Positions 36,059 to 46,623 of a stretch of 64,000 nt of DNA are shown here, one piece after another. Numbering within the stretch: the stretch's first letter is position 1; every line of letters begins with the position of its first letter. Origin of the DNA: Bordetella sp. 02P26C-1 (lineage in GTDB: Bacteria > Pseudomonadota > Gammaproteobacteria > Burkholderiales > Burkholderiaceae_B); NCBI RefSeq assembly GCF_009763255.1, contig NZ_WSJB01000018.1, positions 301,562-365,561 on the forward strand, given 5' to 3'. The translations under genes and the position numbers were made by a program. A model generated the notes under the pieces. The model was not told the origin of the DNA, searched no databases, and worked only from the letters and a program-made list of their open reading frames with translations.

Positions 36059-39000
36059 CCGATGCCCGATTCAGATAGCACGCGCGTCAGGGAACCCTTG
36101 CGGCGCGCGCTTAATCGGCTAAAGAACAGATACACGGCCGGTGTCGTGAACAGCGTCAGCAGCTGACTGACCAGCAATCCGCCCACCATCACCCAACCTA
36201 AAGGCTGACGCCACTGCGCTCCCATACCGGTAGCCAGCATCAGCGGGATCGCGCCGATCACCGCGGCAAGCGTCGTCATCAATATGGGTCGCAGGCGTAG
36301 CAGGGCCGCCTCGCGGATGGCTTGTTCGGGCGACACACCGCGCGTGCGTTCGGCCTCCAATGCGAAATCGACCAGCATGATGCCGTTTTTTTTGACCAGA
36401 CCGATCAGCAAAATAATGCCGATGACCGCGATCAGGTCCAGGGGTCGCCCCGTCAACCACAATGCCAGCAACGCCCCCATTGCGGCCGAGGGCAGCGTGG
36501 ACAGGATCGTGATGGGATGGATCGTACTTTCGTACAACATGCCGAGCACCAGATACATCGTGATCACCGAAGCCAGCATCAGCCAAAGCGTGTGGTGCAG
36601 CGAGGCCTCGAATCCGGCTGCCGCGCCTTGCAATCGCAGGGCAACGCTCGCGGGCAATCCGATCCGCGTACGCGCGTCTTCGATGACACGCGCCGCCTCG
36701 CTTAACGAATGACCCGGCGCGAGGTTGAACGATACGTTCACGGAAGGAAACTGGGCCACCTGATGAATGGCCAAGGGTGAGCTGCGTTCGCTCAGGGTCG
36801 CCATCGCGGACAAGGGCACTAAGTCTCCACGCGAAGAGCGCACGGTCAAGCGGTCCAATACACGGGGGTCAGGCGCATGCCGGGCGTCGATCTCCAACAC
36901 CACGCGATACTGATTCGATTGGGTAAAGAACGTGGAAATCTGGCGCTGTGCAAAGGCGCTGTAGAGCGTTTGAACAATCTCGTCCATGCTGACGCCCAGG
37001 CTCGCCGCGACATCGCGCTGCACCGACATAAAAACCTGCCGGCCCTCGCGCTGCGCATCGAGGGCCACGTCTGCCATAGCGGACTGTTGCCGTAAGTCGG
37101 TCACCAACGCGTCTGCCCACCCGTGCAACAGGGCAGTGTCAGGCGCGAATAACGTGAACTGGTATTGCCCCCGACTCACCCTGTCCTCGAGATTGAACTC
37201 CTGTACGGGCTGCAAAAACAAGCTGGTATGGGCAACCGTCGCCGCACGCGATGCCAGTCTGGCCATGATGACATCCAGCGACGCGTCACGCGACTCAAAG
37301 GGCACGAGATTGATCATCATGCGGCCACTGTTGAGCGTGGTGTTGACGCCGTCCACGCCGATAAATGACACGAGACTATGTACCGATGGGTCTTCCAGCA
37401 GTGCGCGCCCGATCGCCTGCTGACGCTGCGCCACCGTCGCGAACGCGGCATCGTCGGACGTCTGTACGATTGCCTGCAATAAGCCACTATCCTCATTGGG
37501 AAAGAAGCCTTTTGGAATGATCCAGTAAAGCAGCGCGGTCACGCCAATGGTGGCAAGCATCACCGTCAAGGTCAGGCGTTGATGCCGCAAGGTCAGGTCC
37601 AAGAGGCGCTCATATCCATGCACCAGACGGCGCATCCAAGCCGCCGTCGCAGTCGCGGCGGCGCCATGCTCCCCCAGCGGCGGCATCCAACGCGCGCACA
37701 GCATGGGAGTGAGCGTTAACGACACGGCCAGCGAGATCAGAATCGCCACGGCCAGACATACCGCGAACTCGCGAAACAGCCGGCCGACGATGTCTTGCAT
37801 GAACAGCAACGGTATCAGCACCGCGATCAGCGACACGGTCAACGACACCAAGGTAAATCCAATTTGCCCGGCACCTAACAACGCTGCCTGCAAACGGCTA
37901 TGTCCCTGTTCGCGATAGCGCGCGATATTCTCGAGCATCACAATCGCATCATCCACCACAAAGCCCGCGCCTATCGTGAGCGCCATGAGCGTCAGATTAT
38001 TCGCCGAATAGCCCACCATATACATAACGCCGAATGTGCCTATCAGCGACAACGGCACCGCGACACTTGGAATCAAGGTGAGCGATATCTTCTTTAGAAA
38101 CGCCCAGGTCACAACCACCACGAGCGCCACGGCGAGTATCAATTCGCGCTGCACGCCCTTGACCGAGGCGCGGATGCTTTGCGTGCGATCGGTCAAGACA
38201 GTCACGTCGACCGATGCTGGCATGCTGGCCGTCAGCTCGGGCAGCAATGCCTTGACGCGATCCGTCACCTCAATCACGTTGGCGTCCGGCTGCCGTTGGA
38301 TATTGATGAGCACAGCGGGTTTATCGTTCACCCAAGCCGCCAGATAGCGATCTTGCGCGCCATCCTCGATGTGCGCCACTTGGCCGAGCCTGACCGGAGC
38401 ACCGCCCCGCCACGCCACGATCAGGTCGCGGTACTCGTCCGCGCTTTGGAGTTGGTCGTTCAGTTCCAGTGACAACGTGCGCAATGCGCCGTCGAAGCCT
38501 CCGACGGGCAGATTGGAATTGGTCTTGCGAATGGCCGCATGCAAATCCGGCAGGGACAGCTGATACGCCGTCAGAGCCATTGGATTCACCTGTATTCGCA
38601 ACGCCGGCCGCTGTCCGCCCGCCAAACTGACCATGCCGACGCCGCTCAACTGCGCCAGGCGCTGTGCCATACGCGTATCGACCAGGTCGTACACCCGCGG
38701 GACAGGCAAGGTATCCGAACTCACCGCCAGGGTGATGATCGGCACATCCGCGGGATTGACCTTGCGATACACCGGCGGCGCAGGCAGATCTGGCGGCAGC
38801 GATGCAGCGCCCGCGCTGATCGCGGCCTGCACTTCTTGTTCCGCCACGCTCAGCGGCACATCGAGCGAGAACTGCAATGTGATGAGCGACAATCCGCTCG
38901 CGCTGGTCGAAGACATTTGCTTCAGACCGGAGATCCTGCCAAATAGCCGCTCCAGCGGCGCGGTGACTGCCCGGGCCATCACGCTGGGATTCGCGCCGGG

Positions 39001-39153
39001 GTACTGCGTGCTGACCTGAATGACCGGGAAATCCACCTGCGGCAACGCTGCCACGGGGAGTAGCCGCCAGGCGAGCAAGCCCGAGAGCATGATGGCGAGC
39101 ATCAAGAACGTCGTGGCGACGGGCCGCAGGATAAACGGACGAGACAGATTCAC
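36055..39153 (-). CDS. mdtB: RND efflux permease, MdtB-like
   Basis: 1032 residues, HAE1 family. MNLSRPFILRPVATTFLMLAIMLSGLLAWRLLPVAALPQVDFPVIQVSTQYPGANP is characteristic of MdtB. LTIGAGFVVDDAIVMLENIARY holds the conserved Asp pair, and EQAIREAALLRLRPILMTTLAAVIGAIPL the TM11 region. Located between mdtA (9-base gap) and mdtC (overlap), so it is one operon on the minus strand. The two-permease arrangement indicates a heterotrimeric pump. Confidence 0.94.
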   Translation of the reverse strand: MNLSRPFILRPVATTFLMLAIMLSGLLAWRLLPVAALPQVDFPVIQVSTQYPGANPSVMARAVTAPLERLFGRISGLKQMSSTSASGLSLITLQFSLDVPLSVAEQEVQAAISAGAASLPPDLPAPPVYRKVNPADVPIITLAVSSDTLPVPRVYDLVDTRMAQRLAQLSGVGMVSLAGGQRPALRIQVNPMALTAYQLSLPDLHAAIRKTNSNLPVGGFDGALRTLSLELNDQLQSADEYRDLIVAWRGGAPVRLGQVAHIEDGAQDRYLAAWVNDKPAVLINIQRQPDANVIEVTDRVKALLPELTASMPASVDVTVLTDRTQSIRASVKGVQRELILAVALVVVVTWAFLKKISLTLIPSVAVPLSLIGTFGVMYMVGYSANNLTLMALTIGAGFVVDDAIVMLENIARYREQGHSRLQAALLGAGQIGFTLVSLTVSLIAVLIPLLFMQDIVGRLFREFAVCLAVAILISLAVSLTLTPMLCARWMPPLGEHGAAATATAAWMRRLVHGYERLLDLTLRHQRLTLTVMLATIGVTALLYWIIPKGFFPNEDSGLLQAIVQTSDDAAFATVAQRQQAIGRALLEDPSVHSLVSFIGVDGVNTTLNSGRMMINLVPFESRDASLDVIMARLASRAATVAHTSLFLQPVQEFNLEDRVSRGQYQFTLFAPDTALLHGWADALVTDLRQQSAMADVALDAQREGRQVFMSVQRDVAASLGVSMDEIVQTLYSAFAQRQISTFFTQSNQYRVVLEIDARHAPDPRVLDRLTVRSSRGDLVPLSAMATLSERSSPLAIHQVAQFPSVNVSFNLAPGHSLSEAARVIEDARTRIGLPASVALRLQGAAAGFEASLHHTLWLMLASVITMYLVLGMLYESTIHPITILSTLPSAAMGALLALWLTGRPLDLIAVIGIILLIGLVKKNGIMLVDFALEAERTRGVSPEQAIREAALLRLRPILMTTLAAVIGAIPLMLATGMGAQWRQPLGWVMVGGLLVSQLLTLFTTPAVYLFFSRLSARRKGSLTRVLSESGIG

Positions 39154-39162
39154 CGACGGCCC

Positions 39163-40335
39163 TTAATACGAAGGCGCAACGATCAATACCTCGCGTCCCT
39201 CATCCAGCTCCTCGATCCCCTCGAGCACCACGTTTTCACCGGCTTGCAAGCCCGATTCCACGCAGACACGCGAGGCATTATCCGGCCCCAGTGCGATGGA
39301 CCGCTTCTGCGCACGATTGTCTGTGCCCACGACAAAAACGTACGCACCATGCGGCCCCTGCTGCACGGCCGCCGCGGGGATGACCAGCGACTGTATCGGG
39401 CGGGCCCGCACCATGCGGATATTGACGAACTGATTCGGAAACAGCGTCTCGTCGGCGTTGTCGAAGTACGCGCGTAGCTGCAGCGTGGCGCTGCGGGTGT
39501 CGATACGGTTATCCAGGCTGGTCAGCGTGCCGCGCGCCAGCAGGCGGCGTTCCTCGGCATCCCAGGCCTGTACCTCGACGGTTGCATCCTCCTCGGCCTC
39601 CCAGGCTTGCTGCAGCCATTTCAACCGTGTCGCCGGGATGGTGAATAGCACCGAGGTGGGCGCCGTCTGCACGAGCGTCGCGAGCGCCCGGTGGTCGGCT
39701 GCGCGGATATGGTTTCCCCTATCTATGCCTCGCATGCCGACACGCCCCGTCACCGGTGCGGTGATACGAGTATGCGCCAACTGCAGCCGCGCCTCTTTGA
39801 CCTTGGCTTCCGTCCGGCGCAGACGCGCGGCTTCCTGCTGCTCCTTGGCGCGTGCGGCATCCAGACGCTTGGCGGCGACGGAGTCCTGCTTATCCAGACG
39901 TTCGTACCGCTTTAGATCCGCTGCCGCGTTGTTCCATTGCGCTTGGATTTCCTGCAGCTCGCCTTCCGCAGCGTTCAGACGTATTCGATAGGGCCTGTCA
40001 TCGATTTCGGCGAGCAGATCGCCGACCGACACATGCTGGCCCTCTTGAAAATGCAGCCGCACCAGATCGCCGTCGACCTGGGCGCGTATGTCGACCCTGG
40101 CAAGCGGCGTGACGGTGCCGACGGCGTACATTTCGGACTGCACCGCCCCGGAGACCACCGGGATGACTCGGACAGGAACCGGCGGCGGCCCGCTGCTGCT
40201 ATCGTCACCCGCGCTTTCGCTTAGCGGGCGAAACGTTCGTAGCGTCATAGCGGTGACAATCGCGATGGCGATGACGGCCATCAGCCACCACAGATGTCGA
40301 TGGCGCAGCTTGTCCGCAGAGAATGAGAGAAGCAT
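39163..40335 (-). CDS. mdtA: RND periplasmic adaptor (membrane fusion protein), MdtA-like
   Basis: 390 residues from ATG 40335; a longer in-frame opening into the upstream hairpin has no support. An N-terminal membrane anchor (LWWLMAVIAIAIVTAMTL), a biotinyl-lipoyl half (GTVTPLARVDIRAQVDGDLVRLHFQEGQHVSVGDLLAEIDDRPY), a coiled-coil hairpin (about 115-185), the second lipoyl half with ITAPVTGRVGMRGIDRGN, and a beta-barrel domain are seen in order. It links MdtBC to an outer-membrane channel. No outer-membrane factor or two-component regulator is encoded nearby, so a remote TolC-like channel must serve. Confidence 0.93.
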   Translation of the reverse strand: MLLSFSADKLRHRHLWWLMAVIAIAIVTAMTLRTFRPLSESAGDDSSSGPPPVPVRVIPVVSGAVQSEMYAVGTVTPLARVDIRAQVDGDLVRLHFQEGQHVSVGDLLAEIDDRPYRIRLNAAEGELQEIQAQWNNAAADLKRYERLDKQDSVAAKRLDAARAKEQQEAARLRRTEAKVKEARLQLAHTRITAPVTGRVGMRGIDRGNHIRAADHRALATLVQTAPTSVLFTIPATRLKWLQQAWEAEEDATVEVQAWDAEERRLLARGTLTSLDNRIDTRSATLQLRAYFDNADETLFPNQFVNIRMVRARPIQSLVIPAAAVQQGPHGAYVFVVGTDNRAQKRSIALGPDNASRVCVESGLQAGENVVLEGIEELDEGREVLIVAPSY

Positions 40336-40444
40336 CCCAGTCTGAATCCGTACACGACCAAAAATCACCGCGCACTTGGAAAAGTGGCGATACCGTTGAT
40401 GGCCGTGGCGCGAAACCGGGTGACGAATCAGCCCTTCCACTAGC

Positions 40445-40481
40445 CGTTCCGGGAGGCTACAGCTCGTAGCCTCCCGGAACG
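40445..40481. repeat. Perfect 16-bp inverted repeat (stem-loop) between permease and mdtA
   Basis: CGTTCCGGGAGGCTAC (40445-40460), loop agctc, GTAGCCTCCCGGAACG (40466-40481). The very stable hairpin lies between the LysP-like permease stop and the mdtA start, both on the minus strand. No T-run follows on the minus strand, so it could be a Rho-dependent stop, a REP-like dispersed element, or an operator. I found no second copy by eye in this window. The remaining 40336-40584 holds no gene. Confidence 0.7.
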
Positions 40482-40584
40482 CGCGCCGTCTCGACAACGC
40501 ACTACAAATCAGGCGGGTCCTATGTGGACAGTCCCCTAAATGCCGCCATGACGGCGCGGACGGTTGCGCGCCGGGGGGAGCAGA

Positions 40585-42078
40585 TCAGCCCCGTTTTCGC
40601 AGCGGAAACGTCATATCGGCATACCGCACGAAACGCGATTTCTGCAATACACGATATCCCGCCCAAATCAGCAGAAACAGTGGGATGCCAATATAAGTCG
40701 CCGCGACGCTACTCCATTCGATGTGATCGGAAAGGAACGCCTCGTAATTCTGTCCCAGCGTGATGATCAAACACACGACAAAGGCAAAGATCGGGCCGAA
40801 TGGGAAAAACGGCGACACATAAGGCAAGTCGCTAAGCTTGCCGCCTTGCGCGACATAGCCCCGCCGAAATCGATAATGACTAATTGCAATCCCCAGCCAG
40901 GCGATAAACCCCGTCATGCCGGAGGTGTTCAATAGCCAGATATACACCGCCTTCGGGCTGAACAGAAATGACAAGAAACACAACGCCGCCACTGCGGTCG
41001 TGGCCAACAAGGCCAGCACTGGCACGCCATTGACGGCAACCCGGCTGAATATGCGCGGAGCCTTGCCTTCGCTCGCCAAGGCGTACAGCATGCGCGTAGC
41101 CGCATACATGCCCGAATTCCCGGCAGACAACACCGAGGTCAATACCACGGCATTCATGATCGATGCCGCCGCTAGCAATCCTGCACGCTCGAATATCAAC
41201 GCGAACGGGCTGACACTGATATCGGAAACATCGTTACGCAAGAGTTGCGGGTCGGTATAGGGAATCAGCAAGCCGATCACGCCGATGGCCAACACGTAAA
41301 ACAGCAGGATGCGCCAGAACACACTGCGCACCGCGCGCGGCAGATTGCGCGCGGGGTCTTTCGATTCGCCGGCAGCGATGCCGATGAGCTCCGTTCCTTG
41401 AAACGAAAATCCCACCACCATGGCCACGCCAATCAATGCGGCAAAGCCCCCGGCAAAGGGGGCCTCGCCAATTGTCCAGTTATGCCAGCCTCCGGTCTCG
41501 CCGCCCCGGATGATCCCGAGCAGCATCAATATGCCCATAGCGATAAACGCAATGACGGCAATCACCTTGATCAAGGCAAACCAGAACTCCGCTTCGCCAA
41601 AGCCGCGTGCCGATAAGGCATTGAGCCCCACGATCACCAGCAAAAACAGCGCGCTCCAATAAACCCCTGGCACATCCGGCAACCAATACGCCATCACCAG
41701 CTGCGCGGCAACCAGATCCACCGCGACCGTCACCGCCCAGTTGTACCAATAGTTCCACCCTAGGGCGAAGCCAAAACCGGGCTCTACATAACGGGCGCCA
41801 TAGCTGGCAAACGATCCCGACACCGGCATCGCCGCCGCCAGCTCGCCCAGACTGGTCATGAGGAAATACACCATCAAGCCGATAAAGGCATAACCCAGCA
41901 GCGCGCCACCGGGACCCGCTTGAGCGATGGTGCTGCCCGAGGCCACGAACAGACCCGTGCCAATCGATCCTCCAACGGCGATCATGGTCAGGTGACGGGC
42001 GGCAAGCGTGCGGCGCAATCCGGTGGGTGCGGGATCGGCGGGGGTATCAACGGCGTGCGGACTTGTGGTCTCGGCCAA
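40585..42078 (-). CDS. Amino acid permease, APC/AAT family, LysP-like
   Basis: 497 residues, twelve transmembrane helices. RTLAARHLTMIAVGGSIGTGLFVASGSTIAQAGPGGALLGYAFIGLMVYFLMTSLGEL is the AAT-family signature, and VGFSFQGTELIGIAAGESKDPARNLPRAVRSVFWRILLFYV is strongly like LysP of enterics. It would import lysine or another basic amino acid with protons. The LysP assignment is by pattern memory, so the substrate is less certain than the family. Transcribed alone, with 66 bases to the next gene. Confidence 0.85.
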   Translation of the reverse strand: MAETTSPHAVDTPADPAPTGLRRTLAARHLTMIAVGGSIGTGLFVASGSTIAQAGPGGALLGYAFIGLMVYFLMTSLGELAAAMPVSGSFASYGARYVEPGFGFALGWNYWYNWAVTVAVDLVAAQLVMAYWLPDVPGVYWSALFLLVIVGLNALSARGFGEAEFWFALIKVIAVIAFIAMGILMLLGIIRGGETGGWHNWTIGEAPFAGGFAALIGVAMVVGFSFQGTELIGIAAGESKDPARNLPRAVRSVFWRILLFYVLAIGVIGLLIPYTDPQLLRNDVSDISVSPFALIFERAGLLAAASIMNAVVLTSVLSAGNSGMYAATRMLYALASEGKAPRIFSRVAVNGVPVLALLATTAVAALCFLSFLFSPKAVYIWLLNTSGMTGFIAWLGIAISHYRFRRGYVAQGGKLSDLPYVSPFFPFGPIFAFVVCLIITLGQNYEAFLSDHIEWSSVAATYIGIPLFLLIWAGYRVLQKSRFVRYADMTFPLRKRG

Positions 42079-42144
42079 GATCGTGTTCCTTGTGAGCGTT
42101 AAAGCGGTAAAGGAGCAACTTTAGCCTACTCCGTACAGACCGGC

Positions 42145-43122
42145 TTAGCCGTCGGGCAGGTTGCGCTGACGATCACGTCGGGCTGGCGCGTCAATGCGAG
42201 CGCTGGAGTTTCTAGGGACGAGCAAGTTGAATTCTCCGCGTGCTTTATCGTAATAAATCACCAGATTCTTCAAAATATCCATCCCGATAAAGCCGAAGTC
42301 CGTAATCCCTCTATCGTCCACTGCCGGCCTGGGAATCACAGGATGTGATTTGAACACTTTCCCGTTGATATTCAGATCGACGAGACGCATCCGTGGCGCG
42401 GGCATGATCGCGCCAAAAACGTCCATTCTCCGGGGTGCCGGGGCGCCGCGTGGCTTTGTTTGCACCAGTGTAGCCAGCAATGAACTGACCGACGCGCCGG
42501 AATCCACGACCACGGGGATCCGACCGGAGCCGAGCCCTATCGGGATCGCCATGACTCCGTACGGATTCGCCAGCGAGCGTCCCGGATAAACACTGAACCG
42601 GGCGTCCGCGCGAGTATCGAACGCCCCTCCTACGATTAAACAGTCGCTGTGCAAATCGACGAGCAACGCGTTATCCCCTGATACTTGCTGAGGACTTAGA
42701 ATGCCGGCGTAACCCTCCTGCGCAAGGACGGCGTCCGACACCAGGTAGAATTCCTGGCTCATAGCATTTCCGTGGTGGTCAGCCAGCGTGGCGCGGACCC
42801 GCCTGGCATCGGCCGACGCAACGTGCGAATCCACGCGATTCACAGCCGCCTCCGGCGCTTCCTTCAATACTGAAGCGTCCCAGAGCAAGTTAGCGGAAGC
42901 CCCCGTATCCAGCATCATCTTGACGGCCTTGCCATCGATGAATACATGAACGGTAGGATTGGCTTTGCTGAGCGGGTCGTCGTATTCGATAGCGGTGCGG
43001 AATAGAGGAGACTGCTGACCCCACTCAGTGCCGCAGGCGCCATAGGCAGTTGCCACGGCACCAAAAGAAACGAAGACGGCAATTGCCGAAACGATAAAAT
43101 CTGTGTTGCGCTTGTTGGCCAT
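42145..43122 (-). CDS. Secreted protein with two retropepsin-like Asp motifs
   Basis: About 325 residues from ATG 43122 (the frame can be extended to a GTG at 43176 but the signal peptide starts MANKRNTDFIVSAIAVFVSFGAVATAYGAC). Two aspartic-protease motifs are visible: MMLDTGASANLL (Asp72) and VVVDSGASVSSLL (Asp207), each followed by a hydrophobic-Gly segment (GYAGILSPQQ; FGFIGMDIL). The pair within one chain recalls pepsin-like two-lobed enzymes, whereas most bacterial members have one lobe and dimerise. It is probably periplasmic or extracellular; substrate and activity are unknown. No clear ribosome binding site is seen. Confidence 0.75.
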   Translation of the reverse strand: MANKRNTDFIVSAIAVFVSFGAVATAYGACGTEWGQQSPLFRTAIEYDDPLSKANPTVHVFIDGKAVKMMLDTGASANLLWDASVLKEAPEAAVNRVDSHVASADARRVRATLADHHGNAMSQEFYLVSDAVLAQEGYAGILSPQQVSGDNALLVDLHSDCLIVGGAFDTRADARFSVYPGRSLANPYGVMAIPIGLGSGRIPVVVDSGASVSSLLATLVQTKPRGAPAPRRMDVFGAIMPAPRMRLVDLNINGKVFKSHPVIPRPAVDDRGITDFGFIGMDILKNLVIYYDKARGEFNLLVPRNSSARIDAPARRDRQRNLPDG

Positions 43123-43305
43123 ATCGGCGTTAGTAACGCGTTTGCCGGCATCGTTCCAAACAACGCGGCACAACACATGTCAGCCCCGCAAAGCGCCGAC
43201 GCAATCGTCAGAAAAACGGCGGCGTTCGCGTTCTCGCCATTGGCTGCCGCCGCAAGGGCCCTACACAATATGCGTCATGCGCAAGCGCGCACATGAGCCG
43301 CGCCT

Positions 43306-44838
43306 TCAGTTCACACCGGCAACCGCCCTCGCCGCCTTGAACTGCGCGAACGTCGGGCCGCCCGGACACATGCGCACGTCTTCGCGCAAGTTGGTCCACG
43401 GCAGTTCCATCGGATCCATCGGCATAGGGCCTGGCGCCGCACAGATCAAGATATCCGCGGCGATGGGCGTGAAGTCCGCGCGAAAATGCGTGGAGCTCTT
43501 GAGCACCAACACATCTTGCTCGGTCGGCTCGATGCCGACGTAACGGAACATCGCCTGATCGGCCATCTGCGCCTTGTAAGAAGAGAGCACGACACGCACT
43601 TCGCCGATACGCAAACAAGCGCTCGGGCCCAAGTCCATGCGCACACCCAGGAGGTATGGACCAGTGGCGGTCAGCTTGCCATCGGACAGACGTTCCACCA
43701 CGAAGTCCGCCTCGAACGGCGCATCACCCGGAACACCAGAATGCCCGCCCAACGCCAAACGCACGGTGGCGCCCTCGCCTGCCTGATGCACCAATTCGGC
43801 AGCAGCCGGATCGACCATCAACCCCAATGCACTGCGTGGGACGTTATAGCGTACCAGCGCGCGCAAAATGGCGGTGGTATCGGAATCGCCACCCGCGCCT
43901 GGATTGTCTTGCGCATCGGCGATCACGACAGGCCGGTCGGCGCCAGCGGCCAGTTCAAGCGCGCGCAACACGGCTTCGTCAGGCGAATAGAGCTTACCGG
44001 CGAAAGCTGCTTCAGCGGCTTCGACATCGGCGGCCAGCGTATCCGCGGCGGCATCAGCGGCAGCCTGCGTGTCCGCATACGCCCATACCAGCGCACCGCA
44101 ATCGGGGAAGTCCGCTGCGGGAAAGCCCATGCAGAAAGACATGCTCGAAACTTCGGGCGCGGATTCCAACGCTTCCAGGCGCTCGTAAAGACCTTTGGCC
44201 GGCATCGCCATCGTGCTTTGCCAGCAAGTGGGCAACAGATACGATATCTGGCGTACGGCAACCGGCGGTCGCGGCATGCCCCGAAGGCGCCGGCCCATAA
44301 AGGCACAAGCGCGCGCGCCGGTATCGGCCATATCCACGTGCGGATACGTACGATAGGCCACCAAGGCGTCGGCTTCGCGAATCATCTGCTGGGTGACGTT
44401 CGCATGCAGATCCAAGCTGGCGACCAAGGGCACGTCCGGACCGATCAACGCGCGCACGCGACGCAGCACTTCGCCCTCGCCATCGTCATAATGCTCGGCG
44501 ACCATGGCGCCATGCAGGTCCAGATAGACACCGTCGACCGGCAACGCAGCGGCGATGTCTTCGAGCATCATGGCCATGATGCGTTCAAATGCCTCACGCG
44601 TGACGTGCGCCGACGGACTCGCTGCGCCCCACACCGCTGGCACGATGGTATAGCCGAGCGCCTGCGCGGCTGCGATAAAGCCCGCGGCAGGAATGTTGGC
44701 GCCTTTCAGTGCGGGCAAAATTGCCGGCCCGCGCACGATGCCTGGCCAGCCACCACCGAGTTCAAACGCGCGAAAGTCCGCTTTACTCGGCGCAAACGTA
44801 TTCGTTTCATGCTGGAAACCACCGACCACTATGCGCAT
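43306..44838 (-). CDS. M81 family metallopeptidase (MlrC-like)
   Basis: 510 residues. MRIVVGGFQHETNTFAPSKADF opens MlrC/M81 proteins, and GVYLDLHGAMVAEHYDDGEGEVLRRVR and PLVASLDLHANVTQQMI supply the metal-binding Asp/His positions; DAQDNPGAGGDSDTTAILRALV marks the second conserved block. The family is named for microcystinase C, which cleaves linear microcystin peptides. Here it is the final gene of an operon with a peptide ABC importer, suggesting an intracellular peptidase for imported modified peptides. It lies 99 bases after the ATPase stop. Confidence 0.9.
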   Translation of the reverse strand: MRIVVGGFQHETNTFAPSKADFRAFELGGGWPGIVRGPAILPALKGANIPAAGFIAAAQALGYTIVPAVWGAASPSAHVTREAFERIMAMMLEDIAAALPVDGVYLDLHGAMVAEHYDDGEGEVLRRVRALIGPDVPLVASLDLHANVTQQMIREADALVAYRTYPHVDMADTGARACAFMGRRLRGMPRPPVAVRQISYLLPTCWQSTMAMPAKGLYERLEALESAPEVSSMSFCMGFPAADFPDCGALVWAYADTQAAADAAADTLAADVEAAEAAFAGKLYSPDEAVLRALELAAGADRPVVIADAQDNPGAGGDSDTTAILRALVRYNVPRSALGLMVDPAAAELVHQAGEGATVRLALGGHSGVPGDAPFEADFVVERLSDGKLTATGPYLLGVRMDLGPSACLRIGEVRVVLSSYKAQMADQAMFRYVGIEPTEQDVLVLKSSTHFRADFTPIAADILICAAPGPMPMDPMELPWTNLREDVRMCPGGPTFAQFKAARAVAGVN

Positions 44839-44937
44839 CTCGCGCTCCTATACTGTCAAGATTCACCAGAAACCGACCCACGCGCCCCGCGTGAGCGATA
44901 AAGCATTGGCAAGGCATCCACGCAGCATCGCTGGCCG

Positions 44938-46602
44938 TTAAGCCGCCCGCAACGCGCAGAAATTGCGGAAATCCCAGTCACGTCCCGGCGCCGCCTCGAT
45001 CAGCGCGCGGGTATACGGCTGCTGCGGTGCGGTCAACACTTGTGAAGCAGGACCTGACTCGACCACGCGTCCCTTCTGCATCACCACAATGCTGTCGCAG
45101 ATTTGCGCAGCCACGCGCAAGTCGTGGGTAATGAAAAGGATGCCCACGCCCGTTCGCACACGGATTTCCTCCAGCAGTTTGAGCACCTGATCCTGAACGG
45201 ACACATCGAGCGCCGAAACCGCTTCGTCCGCCACCAGCAGGTCCGGCTCCATCACGACGGCGCGCGCAATGCACAGGCGCTGACGCTGACCACCGGAGAA
45301 CTGATGGGGATAGCGTTGCATCACATCGCGGCTCAGGCCAACGAGTTCCAGCGCCTCGGCCGCGCGATGGCGCGCCTCGGACACCGGCACGCCAAAATTG
45401 ATCAACCCTTCGGTCAGCGATTCGCCCACGGGACGCCTCGGGTTCAATGAACGGTACGGGTCCTGGAAGATCATCTGCACCCGTGTGCGGCGCTGGCGCA
45501 TTTCGGTCTCGGAAATGCGCACAATGTCTTCGTCATTCAAGAAAATGGATCCGCCCGTCGGCTTGATCAATCGCACCACGCAGCGCGCCACGGTCGATTT
45601 TCCGGATCCGGATTCGCCCACCACACCGGTGATCTCGCCGCGCCGCACGGTCAGCGCCACATTGCTGGCAGCGGCGACGATGCGGCCAGCGCCGAATAAC
45701 GGCTTTTCCTGATAGGTCTTGTCCAGACCGATAATTTCCAGCACTTTTTCGCCATCGGGCGCGGGTCGTTGCTGTGGCACCAGACTCGGTACCGACGACA
45801 CCAGCATACGCGTATACGCCTGTGTGGGCTGCGCGAGAATCAGATCCCGCGTGCCGGTCTCGACCACGCTGCCCCGATTCATCACCACGATACGGTCAGC
45901 GATTTCGGACACCACGCCAAAGTCATGGGTGATGAAAACGACAGCCGTTCGCTGACGCTGCTGCAGTTCGCGAATCAACGAAAGAATCTGTTTTTGCGTC
46001 GTGACATCCAGCGCCGTGGTGGGTTCATCGGCGATCAAGACCTGTGGCTTCATGATCAAGGCCATGGCGATCACGATGCGCTGACGCTGTCCGCCAGACA
46101 ACTGGTGCGGATAGGAGTTGTAGACGCGCTCGATGTCCGGCAAGTGCACGGCCTGCATCATATCCAGCACCTGCTTGCGCCGCTCGGCCGCACTCAGGCG
46201 GCTATGCAGACGCAGCACCTCATCGATCTGCTTGCCGACCTTTTGCACCGGATTCAACGCCGTCATGGGTTCCTGGAACACCATGGCGATGCGCGATGCC
46301 CGCATCGCGCGCAGTTGCTCGGGCGAGGCTTTCAATACATCGTCGGGACCCAGCATGATGCTGCCGCCCGTCGCTTTCAACACCCCTTTGGGCAGCAAGC
46401 CCATCGAGGCCAGAGAGGTCACGGACTTGCCCGATCCGGACTCGCCCACCACGCACAAGGTTTCGCCGGGATAGACTTCGAAGGAGATATTTTCCACCAC
46501 GTTGCGGCGCGAGGCACCACTGCCCGCCTGCACGGTCAGGCCGGATATCTTCAATGCGGGTGCGGTGTCGTTCTTGTGATGGTCAGAGGTTTGGGTTGTC
46601 AT
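44938..46602 (-). CDS. Peptide-type ABC transporter ATP-binding protein with two ATPase domains (GsiA-like)
   Basis: 554 residues with two full NBDs. NBD1: Walker [13 protein letters not shown]-loop [13 protein letters not shown], signature [15 protein letters not shown], Walker [15 protein letters not shown]2: Walker [13 protein letters not shown]-loop [12 protein letters not shown], signature [15 protein letters not shown], Walker [12 protein letters not shown]. The DppD-DppF fusion arrangement is typical of GsiA/oligopeptide ATPases. It energises the two permeases immediately upstream (21-base gap to permease C). Confidence 0.95.
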   Translation of the reverse strand: MTTQTSDHHKNDTAPALKISGLTVQAGSGASRRNVVENISFEVYPGETLCVVGESGSGKSVTSLASMGLLPKGVLKATGGSIMLGPDDVLKASPEQLRAMRASRIAMVFQEPMTALNPVQKVGKQIDEVLRLHSRLSAAERRKQVLDMMQAVHLPDIERVYNSYPHQLSGGQRQRIVIAMALIMKPQVLIADEPTTALDVTTQKQILSLIRELQQRQRTAVVFITHDFGVVSEIADRIVVMNRGSVVETGTRDLILAQPTQAYTRMLVSSVPSLVPQQRPAPDGEKVLEIIGLDKTYQEKPLFGAGRIVAAASNVALTVRRGEITGVVGESGSGKSTVARCVVRLIKPTGGSIFLNDEDIVRISETEMRQRRTRVQMIFQDPYRSLNPRRPVGESLTEGLINFGVPVSEARHRAAEALELVGLSRDVMQRYPHQFSGGQRQRLCIARAVVMEPDLLVADEAVSALDVSVQDQVLKLLEEIRVRTGVGILFITHDLRVAAQICDSIVVMQKGRVVESGPASQVLTAPQQPYTRALIEAAPGRDWDFRNFCALRAA

Positions 46603-46623
46603 GATGCGACTCCTTTCAGACGA

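Noticed and set aside
43486..44901. A 471-codon frame antisense to the M81 peptidase
   Set aside because: Shadow of a gene with clear M81 motifs.
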